Assembly: GCF_021432385.1 (NCBI RefSeq)
Contig: NZ_JAEACT010000002.1
Location: forward strand, 1,941,501 to 2,005,500
Source: Clostridium hydrogenum
GTDB taxonomy: Bacteria > Bacillota > Clostridia > Clostridiales > Clostridiaceae
Direction: 5' to 3'
Length of the DNA: 64,000 bases
The position numbers were made by a program, and so were the translations under genes. Below the pieces are notes generated by a model that saw only the letters and a list, made by a program, of their open reading frames with translations, searched no databases and was not told the DNA's origin. Below are positions 37,598 through 45,703 of the stretch, piece by piece (position 1 is the first letter of the stretch; each line of letters opens with the position of its first letter).

Positions 37598-37820
37598 AAT
37601 TTTCATCCCCTTGTAATTTTTATTCATAATAGTAACGCTACCAAAATGCATGACACTAGAACATTTTATAATATAAAAACGAAAGTAATAGATAAAAAAT
37701 TGCTATAAATGATATTAAATTGTCACAAATTTTATTTTTTGCTAAAAAAAATCAAATTACCCTCGATATTTAATATATTTTTCAAAATCTATTTAAATAA
37801 GGAAAGGACTAATTATAAAT

Positions 37821-39986
37821 ATGAATAATATTAAAATACATAGTATATTAAATACTTTCTACAAATCCACTGGTATAAAACTAAATTTCTCAGATACTAA
37901 TCTAAACCTTATAACCTGCTTCCCTGAAAAGAAAACAGCCTATAATTTTTCTGTTTTAGGTATGAATGAAATATCGGCGTATCTAGCAGAAGCTTTTTCA
38001 AAAACTCCAATAAAAGAATCTTCTTTTCACACATATGTTTTGCCAAATAACTTTATATTTAATATTGCATTTGCAATTAAAGATAATGCGTATATGGGGG
38101 CTTTTGTTACAGAACCAATTTTAATAAAACCTTTTAATAAAAAAAAGCTTGAAACAATACTTAATTCTTCAATTCTGTCACTAAAAGATAAAAAAAACTT
38201 AGAAAATACAATATTAAAATTGCCAATAATCGATTATTCTGCAATTACACCTATTGGAAATATTCTATATGAACTTTCAAAAACTATTTTTCAAAATGAT
38301 ATAAAACAAATTTTATGCGGTTCAAATACTAAAACAAAAATTAAGAAACCTTATCAAATGCCTAATAATAATTATAATTTTTCAATTCTACCAATAGAAA
38401 AAGATAATACTCGGTTTTCAATTTTTTTTGATATAACATCTTTAATAAAAACTGGAAATACAGAATTATTGGCTAAAACCTTGCATAAAATCACTGCTGG
38501 CAGCTTAGATCTTTATAGACTATATGACTTAGAGTTTATACGTTCATTAAAAAATAACTTTATTAAACTATGTTCTATAGCCTGTTATATAGCAATTGAC
38601 TCAAAAGCTCCATATGAAAAAGTAATAAATACTACCGATGCTTATATATGCAAGGTTGAAAATTTACAAAATATAAACGATATTTATAAGCTAATTGAGG
38701 AAATGTTACTTAAACTTACTGATATTGTTTCTAAAAGTCTAAAAGGTGCATATTCAAAAAATATTCGAATGACCATAAATTATATATATCAACATTATTC
38801 AGAAAAAATCACATTAAAAATGCTTGCAGAGCATACAAAGCTAAGTACGTTTTACTTATCAAAGCAAATAAAAAAAGAAACAGGACTAAGCCTTTTAGAC
38901 AATATTAACAAAATTAGAATTGAAAAGAGTAAATATTTATTAATCAATACTAATATAACCATTTTGGATATATCACAAAGAGTTGGTTTTAACTATCAAA
39001 ATCATTTTGCATCAATTTTTAAAAAATTTACTGGTTTTTCTCCAAATGAATTTAGAAAAGCTCTTGGAAATGAACTCACTTCAAAAAAAGACTATAATTC
39101 TTTTGATAAAACTTCTAACGCTTTAATCGAAAATATTAGCATTAAGCTTTCCATGCTTTCTAATTTATTCGATAGTGCATGTATTATAGACCCCGTTAAT
39201 CATAAAAAAATTAATATTAATACTGAAGGTAATACTAATTGTATAAACAAAATTTGTAAAATTGAAAGAGAAACTACTTACTGTAATAATGCCCTTTATA
39301 TAAAAGCATATTTACAGAATGATACAATTTTCAAACTATACGATAAAGATGAAAATACTTTTTTGATGATAGATATTCCAATAACTTCAGAAAGAAATAC
39401 CTACATTGTTGAATTGAAAAAAAATGTTTCTAATAAATTTTTAATTGATATGGATGAAAAAAAAGTTAAGATTTGTTTAAAGGATAGCGAAAACTTTTTA
39501 TTAAATAAAAAAGATATAGTAACTGGCCTATACTGTAGAATTTACATAGGGAAAAAACTTGATATAAATATGCGCAGCAGTATTCTCAACCAAAAATCTT
39601 TATTCATAATTTTATTTACAATTGAAAATGTTAATCAAGAAAAAAATATTTTTAATCATATTTCAATTAATTATATATTTAAAAAATTTGCTGATATCCT
39701 CTCAAATTACCTAGTAACTCCAAATGACTGGGCTGGACGCTATACTGGAAATATATTCATACTTGCACTGAACAATACTAATTATAAAAATGTCATGAGT
39801 GTTGCAAACAAAATAAAAAAAGAATTTAACAAAACCACATTTGAAATATATAAAAATAATAATTTCTGCATCTTAAACTACGGAATCAAGCAATATTCTG
39901 ATAAAATAATAGACTCCAAACATTTTATTAAACAGGCATTTATAAACATGAATAATGATAAAATTTACTTTAAAAATTTACTTTAA
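37821..39986 (+). CDS. AraC-family regulator fused to a degenerate GGDEF domain
   Basis: 721 residues, ATG preceded by AAGGAAAGGA. The N-terminal 300 residues form a sensor region of unknown type, perhaps PocR-like. Residues about 316-415 are an AraC/XylS DNA-binding domain (ITLKMLAEHTKLSTFYLSKQ, then ITILDISQRVGFNYQNHF and FTGFSPNEFRK). After a linker comes a PAS-like stretch and, near 560-715, a domain with GGDEF spacing whose signature reads GRYTGNIFIL near 640 in place of GRYGGDEFIL. The catalytic GGDEF residues are gone, so it cannot make c-di-GMP; it may bind nucleotide or dimerise. It is convergent with an intact diguanylate cyclase gene across a terminator. Confidence 0.8.
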   Translation: MNNIKIHSILNTFYKSTGIKLNFSDTNLNLITCFPEKKTAYNFSVLGMNEISAYLAEAFSKTPIKESSFHTYVLPNNFIFNIAFAIKDNAYMGAFVTEPILIKPFNKKKLETILNSSILSLKDKKNLENTILKLPIIDYSAITPIGNILYELSKTIFQNDIKQILCGSNTKTKIKKPYQMPNNNYNFSILPIEKDNTRFSIFFDITSLIKTGNTELLAKTLHKITAGSLDLYRLYDLEFIRSLKNNFIKLCSIACYIAIDSKAPYEKVINTTDAYICKVENLQNINDIYKLIEEMLLKLTDIVSKSLKGAYSKNIRMTINYIYQHYSEKITLKMLAEHTKLSTFYLSKQIKKETGLSLLDNINKIRIEKSKYLLINTNITILDISQRVGFNYQNHFASIFKKFTGFSPNEFRKALGNELTSKKDYNSFDKTSNALIENISIKLSMLSNLFDSACIIDPVNHKKININTEGNTNCINKICKIERETTYCNNALYIKAYLQNDTIFKLYDKDENTFLMIDIPITSERNTYIVELKKNVSNKFLIDMDEKKVKICLKDSENFLLNKKDIVTGLYCRIYIGKKLDINMRSSILNQKSLFIILFTIENVNQEKNIFNHISINYIFKKFADILSNYLVTPNDWAGRYTGNIFILALNNTNYKNVMSVANKIKKEFNKTTFEIYKNNNFCILNYGIKQYSDKIIDSKHFIKQAFINMNNDKIYFKNLL

Positions 39987-40000
39987 AACATAGGCAAAAA

Positions 40001-40036
40001 TAAGATTTTAGAGGATATTACGCCCCCTAAAATCTT
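40001..40036. terminator. Bidirectional terminator between araC-like and cyclase genes
   Basis: AAGATTTTAG pairs with CTAAAATCTT across a GC-rich loop, ending in T or A runs on both strands. The cyclase stop codon (40027) lies inside the hairpin. Confidence 0.75.
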
Positions 40037-41553
40037 AAGTTACTTTTAACCAATTTTTTTATACTAGTTACTTTATTTCTACTTTTCTTACTTACATAAA
40101 GAGCTTTATCAGCAAGCTCTAGCAATTCATCCATAGAATATGCATCTTTAGGAAATTCAGCTACACCAATACTAACAGTACATCCCTCCAAAGAAGCTTC
40201 ACTTTTCAATCGAATTTCTTCTGCAACTGATAATAACTTTTCACTTGAAACATCTCTAAGTATAGCTACAAATTCATCTCCACCAAAACGAAATACAAAT
40301 TTTTCTCCCACAATTTCTTTCATTATTTCAGTGAGTTTTTTTAATATATTATCGCCAGCTAAATGTCCACCTGTATCATTTAATTTCTTAAAATGGTCTA
40401 CATCCAATGAAACAATCCCCAAGCTTTGTAAAGTATTATTATTTATTTCTTGCTTCACAATTGTAATAAAATTATTAAATGCACGCCTATTATAAGCACC
40501 TGTCAATGGATCACTGCCAGCAACTTCTTCTAGATCATTATGGGTTTCTTCTAAAGTTTCTATTGCATTGTTATAAACTCGAATCATTTCATGAAATTCT
40601 TTCTTATAATTGCATGAATTAATCTTTCTATAATTTCCATTTTTTAAAGCATTAAATGAGTATATAAGCTTATCTAACGGCTTAGTATAACGTTTTATTG
40701 CATATGCACTAAGTAAAATAATCAAGCAACTTAATATAATCGCCATAAACATCGTTTCATAGTTCACAATATTTTTATTTCTAACTACCCCCGCCGTTGG
40801 TGTAATGACTGCTACATACCAATTTAAATTAGGAACTTTACAATAACCAACAAATTGATCCGTATCTGTATAATCCTTTGTAATTACAGTGCCTGATTTC
40901 TCACGTAAATTGTTAAAAATTACAGCTTTCTTGCCAATCCTAGCCTTATTAGGATGATAAACAACATAACCCTTACTATCTAGAACAGAAATATAACCAT
41001 TTTCACCAAACTCTTTGTTATCAAACATTGATGCTAAAGAAGTTCTCTGTAACTTTACAATTCCAACAACAACACCATCAATTTTATTATTTTTTACAAT
41101 TGGAACCGATATTGCAACTACCTTAGATCCTCTGTGCGTTATAAAAACATTGCTGATATAGGTTTTCCCCTGAATGGCTTTTTTAAAATAATCCCTATCT
41201 GACAAATTTAAAACATCAGGACTATATTCATTACCAACAAGCTGCATAATATCTCCTCTTGAATTAAGCACGGTTACTACATCTACTTCTGGAATAATAT
41301 CGTTAATTTTATTAAGAAGTTCTTTATTTCCTCTTATTTCTTCATCTGCAGCAACAGCTTTTAAATAGTTTTCGATTTTTTTAAAATTCTCCACAAGCTG
41401 CATACTAACATTTTCTGAAGCTTTTTCATTAATATTTAACAATAGCGAATTTGTATTAGAAATAAAAACTTTGTTAAATACTGCAAATTGAATGCTAGAA
41501 CTTAAAAAAATTAGAATACCAAGCAATAATGTAAATTTATACAAGAACTTCAT
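40027..41553 (-). CDS. Membrane diguanylate cyclase with an extracellular dCache sensor
   Basis: 508 residues. There is an N-terminal membrane helix (FTLLLGILIFLSSSIQFAVF), a periplasm-type sensor of about 240 residues with the dCache pattern (DRDYFKKAIQGKTYISNVFI, GVVVGIV), a second helix (MFMAIILSCLIILLSAYAI), a HAMP-like segment and a GGDEF domain. The active-site signature FRFGGDEF (about 421) is intact; DPLTGAYNRRAF marks the domain start. The inhibitory RxxD site five residues before GGDEF is not present (VGEK in its place), so product inhibition there is unlikely. It makes c-di-GMP in response to an external ligand. Confidence 0.92.
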   Translation of the reverse strand: MKFLYKFTLLLGILIFLSSSIQFAVFNKVFISNTNSLLLNINEKASENVSMQLVENFKKIENYLKAVAADEEIRGNKELLNKINDIIPEVDVVTVLNSRGDIMQLVGNEYSPDVLNLSDRDYFKKAIQGKTYISNVFITHRGSKVVAISVPIVKNNKIDGVVVGIVKLQRTSLASMFDNKEFGENGYISVLDSKGYVVYHPNKARIGKKAVIFNNLREKSGTVITKDYTDTDQFVGYCKVPNLNWYVAVITPTAGVVRNKNIVNYETMFMAIILSCLIILLSAYAIKRYTKPLDKLIYSFNALKNGNYRKINSCNYKKEFHEMIRVYNNAIETLEETHNDLEEVAGSDPLTGAYNRRAFNNFITIVKQEINNNTLQSLGIVSLDVDHFKKLNDTGGHLAGDNILKKLTEIMKEIVGEKFVFRFGGDEFVAILRDVSSEKLLSVAEEIRLKSEASLEGCTVSIGVAEFPKDAYSMDELLELADKALYVSKKSRNKVTSIKKLVKSNLRF

Positions 41554-41626
41554 CTAGTTACCACAACCCCTAATTATATTAGCTAATCTATCCTTAAAAT
41601 CCACCAATTATTATATCATACCGCCA

Positions 41627-42184
41627 TCAAGCTTTCCATCGTTTAACCTTATCATACGGAATTCCAAACTGGTCAAGTATCTTCATTATATGATGGTTTA
41701 TTATATCGTCTATGGTTTGTGGTTTATTATAAAATGCTGGCATTGGAGGCATCATCTTAACACCAATTTGAGATAATTTAAGCATATTTTCTAAATGTAT
41801 TGGACTTAATGGAGTCTCTCTTGGACACAAAACTAACTTTCTACTTTCTTTAATCATAACACCAGCAGCCCTTGAAATAAGATTATCATCAAATCCATTT
41901 GCAATAGAACTCAGGGTTTTCATACTGCAGGGTAAAATTACCATTCCTTCAGTTATAAAGGATCCACTAGAGATGCCAGCCGCTAAATCACTATACTCGC
42001 AATTAAAATCTGCCAAGCCTTTTACATATTCTAAAGTATATTTAGTTTCTATTTCTAAATTTTTCTCTGCCCATTTGCTCATAACAAGATATACTTTAAC
42101 ATCATCTATTCCTTTTAATGCTTCAAGTAACCTTACTCCATAAATCGTCCCTGTAGCCCCTGTAATTCCAACTATAATTCTCAT
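41627..42184 (-). CDS. bsdB: UbiX-like flavin prenyltransferase (hydroxyarylic acid decarboxylase subunit B)
   Basis: 185 residues, the usual UbiX/Pad1 size. The N-terminus IIVGITGATGTIYGVRLLEAL is the flavin/phosphate loop; later come PCSMKTLSSIANG and LCPRETPLSPIHLENMLKL, both diagnostic of the family. It attaches a dimethylallyl unit to FMN to make prenylated FMN, the cofactor of the UbiD-type decarboxylase encoded three genes upstream in the same operon. The co-occurrence with BsdC, BsdD and an LpdD-like protein points to phenolic acid decarboxylation, not ubiquinone synthesis. Confidence 0.92.
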   Translation of the reverse strand: MRIIVGITGATGTIYGVRLLEALKGIDDVKVYLVMSKWAEKNLEIETKYTLEYVKGLADFNCEYSDLAAGISSGSFITEGMVILPCSMKTLSSIANGFDDNLISRAAGVMIKESRKLVLCPRETPLSPIHLENMLKLSQIGVKMMPPMPAFYNKPQTIDDIINHHIMKILDQFGIPYDKVKRWKA

Positions 42185-42206
42185 ACTCTACTCCTTGCTG
42201 CACATA

Positions 42207-42545
42207 TTATTCTAGTTTTATCTTTAAGCACAATTCTTCTGTAACTTTAAGTGCTAAATCCTTAACACACTCTATCTCTTCTTTTGTTATATTGTCAAAA
42301 TGTATGCCGCAGCATATTACAAAATTGTGAGAATACTTTCTATTTAACACCTCTCCAACAGCTTCTGTAACAAACTTTTCTTTATGCGTTCCAAAGGCAA
42401 TTGTATTAGCCTCTTTCTCATAACTAAACGTTATTGAACCAATATGCTCTTTTCCGCCACTTATGATTACACATAAATCTTCACCCATTTTAACAGCCTG
42501 CAATTTTATTTTTATTCTTCCTATTTCCTTATTTATCGTTATCAT
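42207..42545 (-). CDS. LpdD-like protein (putative prenyl-FMN chaperone)
   Basis: 112 residues. DLCVIISGGKEHIGSITFS near 23-41 and a C-terminal part rich in hydrophobic strands resemble LpdD, the small protein encoded with gallate and protocatechuate decarboxylases and described as a chaperone for prenylated flavin. There is no membrane segment. It lies between the BsdD and UbiX genes with gaps of 9 and 22 bases, so it is clearly part of the operon. Family naming is by motif and context, hence the moderate confidence. Confidence 0.65.
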   Translation of the reverse strand: MITINKEIGRIKIKLQAVKMGEDLCVIISGGKEHIGSITFSYEKEANTIAFGTHKEKFVTEAVGEVLNRKYSHNFVICCGIHFDNITKEEIECVKDLALKVTEELCLKIKLE

Positions 42546-42554
42546 TTATAAGCA

Positions 42555-42788
42555 CTAATCCTTATTCTTTACTAGCTCTGGAATTGGTGGCATTACTGGG
42601 ATGGAACTTATATCATTGCGATTTATCTTAAATCTTTTATCGTACTTTTCTGGGTTTGTAATATCTTCATCTTCTGTAGATCTCCATGAAAAATTACAAT
42701 CTTTGCATATATATACTTCCCAAGCATCATCTTTAGGTGCTTTTGTTAATAGTTCTACTTTTTCAGAATCGCATCTTGGACAAATCAT
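42555..42788 (-). CDS. bsdD: Non-oxidative hydroxyarylic acid decarboxylase subunit D
   Basis: 77 residues. Two CxxC pairs, CPRC at the start and CKDC after YI, form a rubredoxin-like zinc ribbon, followed by WRSTE and a PVMPPIPEL tail, as in BsdD/VdcD/YclD. These small subunits are needed for full activity of some UbiD-type decarboxylases. Its ATG overlaps the UbiD stop by one base (TAATG) behind AGGAGG, so it is translationally coupled to the large subunit. Confidence 0.88.
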   Translation of the reverse strand: MICPRCDSEKVELLTKAPKDDAWEVYICKDCNFSWRSTEDEDITNPEKYDKRFKINRNDISSIPVMPPIPELVKNKD

Positions 42789-44197
42789 TATTTATTCCTC
42801 CTTAAATTTTTCATATAATCATACCAATAATCACTCGCTTCTGGTGGATCAAGTGGATTTACCTTTCTAGCCACATCTGGAGCAACTGGTGTAGTTGCAT
42901 CAATAATAAGTTTTGTATGCATTCCAGCAGGTTCTGATGAAGGATCAAGCGGCATACCAGGTGCATTTGGAATAAGAACAACATCCTTATCTGGTCTTAC
43001 CCTTGTTGTAAGCGCCCACATAACCTGTGGAAGATTAAATGGATCAACGGTTTCATCAACTACAATAATAATTTTAGAATATGGCATTCCATGTGGAGTT
43101 GATAAAAGCCTCATTGCTACTGCCTTTCCATAACCCCCAAATCTACATTTAGTTGAAATTATAACGCCGATTCCATGAGTATACATTGCATTAACTGCTG
43201 CAACTTCAGGGAAATCTCTTTTTAACTGCCTATAAAGAGGTAAGCTTGTATTTAATCCAACTAAATAGTCAACCTCTGTCCACGGCATTCCTATATATAA
43301 ATTCTCAAATATAGGATTTTTTCTATGAGTTATTCTAGTTATTTTTATTTCTGGTTGAAGTCTAGCTCCAGAATAACTTCCTGGGAACTCTCCAAAAGGG
43401 CCTTCCATTTTTCTAGATCTAGGGATAATATATCCTTCTATCACAATTTCACTTCTAGCAGGAATATCTAATCCATTTTCGCTTTTAGTAAGTTCTATAG
43501 GTTCTCCTTTTAAAGCTCCTGCAAATTCATACTCTGATTGAGCATATTCTATAGGTGTGCTTGCCATAAGATTAAGTACTGGTTCATTTCCTATACATAT
43601 TGCTACTGGAAGTTTTTCATTTCTTTCTTCTGCTTTTCTTAAATGAACTGCTATATCATGAAATTGAAGCGGTTGAATTCCAAGTAAATCTTTTCCCTTT
43701 ACTTGTATTCTATATGTTCCAACATTTTGTTTTCCAAAATCCTCTGGTGCTTCAGGATCTCTTGTAACTGTAAGCGCTTTCGATAAATAAAAACCACCAT
43801 CATATTTGTTAACTCTAAATAGTGGAAGTATATCAAAAAGATTAATATTTTCTGTTATTGTAACTTCTTTAATAGGAGCGTTATTAACCCACACAGGCTT
43901 TACAGGATAATTGGACCATCTTTTATCTAATTCAAAAAACTGCTCTTTAACAGAGGTACTTTTGGGAAGCCCAAGCATGAGAGCATGATTTTGCCATGAA
44001 CCATGTACATTTAATAATACACTATTATTATAGCCTTTAATATTTTTCACCCACACAGCAGGTCCATTATCTACATTTGTAGCTGATTTTCCTATAGCGG
44101 ATAAATCTGGTTCTGGCATAACTTCATCTTCAATTTCTATTAGCTGATTTTCATTTTGCAATACTTTTATAAATTCTCTAAGATCTTTATATATCAT
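42788..44197 (-). CDS. bsdC: UbiD-family hydroxyarylic acid decarboxylase, large subunit
   Basis: 469 residues, typical UbiD length. Family segments are IGNEPVLNLMASTPIEY, the catalytic MEGPFGEFPGSYSG with the conserved Glu, YIGMPWTEVDYLVG, and near the end DATTPVAPDVARKVNPLDPP. The enzyme uses prenylated FMN to decarboxylate (or carboxylate) aromatic acids such as 4-hydroxybenzoate, vanillate or gallate; the exact substrate cannot be read. It is the first gene of a four-gene operon with its own near-consensus promoter at 44249-44277 and an AAAGGAG site. Confidence 0.93.
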   Translation of the reverse strand: MIYKDLREFIKVLQNENQLIEIEDEVMPEPDLSAIGKSATNVDNGPAVWVKNIKGYNNSVLLNVHGSWQNHALMLGLPKSTSVKEQFFELDKRWSNYPVKPVWVNNAPIKEVTITENINLFDILPLFRVNKYDGGFYLSKALTVTRDPEAPEDFGKQNVGTYRIQVKGKDLLGIQPLQFHDIAVHLRKAEERNEKLPVAICIGNEPVLNLMASTPIEYAQSEYEFAGALKGEPIELTKSENGLDIPARSEIVIEGYIIPRSRKMEGPFGEFPGSYSGARLQPEIKITRITHRKNPIFENLYIGMPWTEVDYLVGLNTSLPLYRQLKRDFPEVAAVNAMYTHGIGVIISTKCRFGGYGKAVAMRLLSTPHGMPYSKIIIVVDETVDPFNLPQVMWALTTRVRPDKDVVLIPNAPGMPLDPSSEPAGMHTKLIIDATTPVAPDVARKVNPLDPPEASDYWYDYMKNLRRNK

Positions 44198-44248
44198 ATT
44201 TCCACTCCTTTATACAAAATTTTGTTATATTTTTATTTTATTACACAA

Positions 44249-44277
44249 ATTATACTCTTAAAACACCTTTATATCAA
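44249..44277 (-). promoter_or_regulatory. Promoter of the bsdC operon
   Basis: Minus-strand TTGATA (44272-44277), 17-base spacer, TATAAT (44249-44254). The leader is about 45 bases and I see no operator dyad. Confidence 0.75.
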
Positions 44278-44365
44278 GATTTTACATATTTGTATTTATA
44301 AAATACACTATAATTGCATTTATTTTAATGTTTATTTATAATTATCCAATTTTAAACATATTTTA

Positions 44366-44394
44366 TTGATTAATATTTCATATCGTAATATAAT
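44366..44394 (+). promoter_or_regulatory. Promoter of the soluble MCP gene
   Basis: TTGATT (44366-44371), 17-base spacer, TATAAT (44389-44394), about 75 bases before the ATG and divergent from the bsdC promoter. Confidence 0.75.
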
Positions 44395-44470
44395 TTACTT
44401 ATATTGAATTTTTTATTTTAATTATATTTTTTATTTTAATTTTCAATTTTTATGTATAGGAGGATATATA

Positions 44471-45343
44471 ATGCTAGAAATTTATGAGAAAATACTTTCA
44501 GATCCTTATTTTACCGAAAATCAGGATAATTTATTGCTGTATTTTTTAGATAAGGCTTGCCCTATGTTTCAGAAATCTTTTCCACTAGATACTGCCATTG
44601 GACTAACAGATAAAGAACAATTTATATGTTACTATAATGGTACAGAATTAAATTGTGGTGATCTTGAAGGGAAAAAAATTCCGTATGGTGGGCTTATTAC
44701 AAAAGCACTAGAATCGGGAAATGTAGAAAGTGGTCTAATGCCCAAAGAAACTTATGGCGTTCCCTTCAAGGCATCAGTAATACCTATAAAAGGTAAGGAC
44801 AATAAGGTAATAGGTACATTAAATGTAGCTGTAAATTTAAAAAATCAAAGTATCTTATCAGAAGTTAGTGAAACAATTCAAGCTTCATCTGAAGAATTAA
44901 GTGCTACCTCACAGGAAATTGCAGCATCCGCCCAATTACTTTTAAACAAAATTTTAGAAGTTCAAGAATATACAAATAAAATAATAAGCAGTATCAATGA
45001 ATCTCACAAAATATTAGAATTCATTAACCGTATTTCAAAAAATACAAAGCTTTTAGGACTTAATGCTGCTATTGAATCAGCAAGAGCAGGTGAGGCTGGA
45101 AAAGGTTTTTCTGTTGTAGCTAAAGAAATTCAAAAAATGTCAGAATCAAGTAATGAAGCAGTAACAGACATTACAAATATTTTAGAAACTATAAATGATA
45201 TTGCAACCAAATTAGGCGAAAAGGTAAATGAAACTACAGATGTATCAAATACTCAAGCCTCAGCTACAGAACAAATTTCAGCTTCTGCTGAGGAATTAAG
45301 TGCTTGCACTTCTAATATTGCTGAAATTGCAAAATTAGTCTAA
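44471..45343 (+). CDS. Short soluble methyl-accepting chemotaxis-like protein
   Basis: 290 residues, ATG behind AGGAGG. No membrane segment. The first 130 residues are a small sensor domain ([40 protein letters not shown]), the arrangement seen in cytosolic receptors with a GAF/PAS-like fold. The remainder is an MCP signalling helix pair, shorter than usual, with tip [20 protein letters not shown] and ending in a helix with [15 protein letters not shown]. Such proteins occur often in clostridia and may not bind CheA in the normal array. Location between promoters divergent from the decarboxylase operon hints at a sensor for aromatic acids, which is speculative. Confidence 0.85.
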   Translation: MLEIYEKILSDPYFTENQDNLLLYFLDKACPMFQKSFPLDTAIGLTDKEQFICYYNGTELNCGDLEGKKIPYGGLITKALESGNVESGLMPKETYGVPFKASVIPIKGKDNKVIGTLNVAVNLKNQSILSEVSETIQASSEELSATSQEIAASAQLLLNKILEVQEYTNKIISSINESHKILEFINRISKNTKLLGLNAAIESARAGEAGKGFSVVAKEIQKMSESSNEAVTDITNILETINDIATKLGEKVNETTDVSNTQASATEQISASAEELSACTSNIAEIAKLV

Positions 45344-45353
45344 AACTTTAAAT

Positions 45354-45650
45354 CAGAGTACAGAGTACAGATGACAGAGTACAGTTAAGGTTGATTTACC
45401 TTTCCTTATGTCAGGTAAATCTTAAACTTATATGTTGTCAGCTCCGCTGAACAACATTAATGCCGCGATTGCGTAAGCAATCAAAAATAAGTTTTAAGAT
45501 TTTCTGTAGCAAAGATTATTAATATACAAAGTTTTATTGCACTACTATTGACAGTGCATCTACTAAGTTAAAGAACCTACATGGGCTTAAGCCCAAACCC
45601 CTAGTAAGTGTATCCTTAACTGTACTCTGTACTCTGTCATCTGTACTCTG
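45354..45650. repeat. R2 repeat, expanded copy with reversed core
   Basis: Same outer stem as other R2 copies (AGTACAGTTAAGG ... CCTTAACTGTACT) but the inner hairpin block is in reverse order. An extra 100-base segment (about 45520-45620) with a GGGCTTAAGCCC palindrome is inserted. It fills the gap between the stop codons of the soluble MCP and the convergent ABC permease. Confidence 0.75.
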
Positions 45651-45703
45651 AATAAAGGTTCGCATTTTTTAATTTTTATGCAACGCCCCATATTTTCTAA
45701 GCA

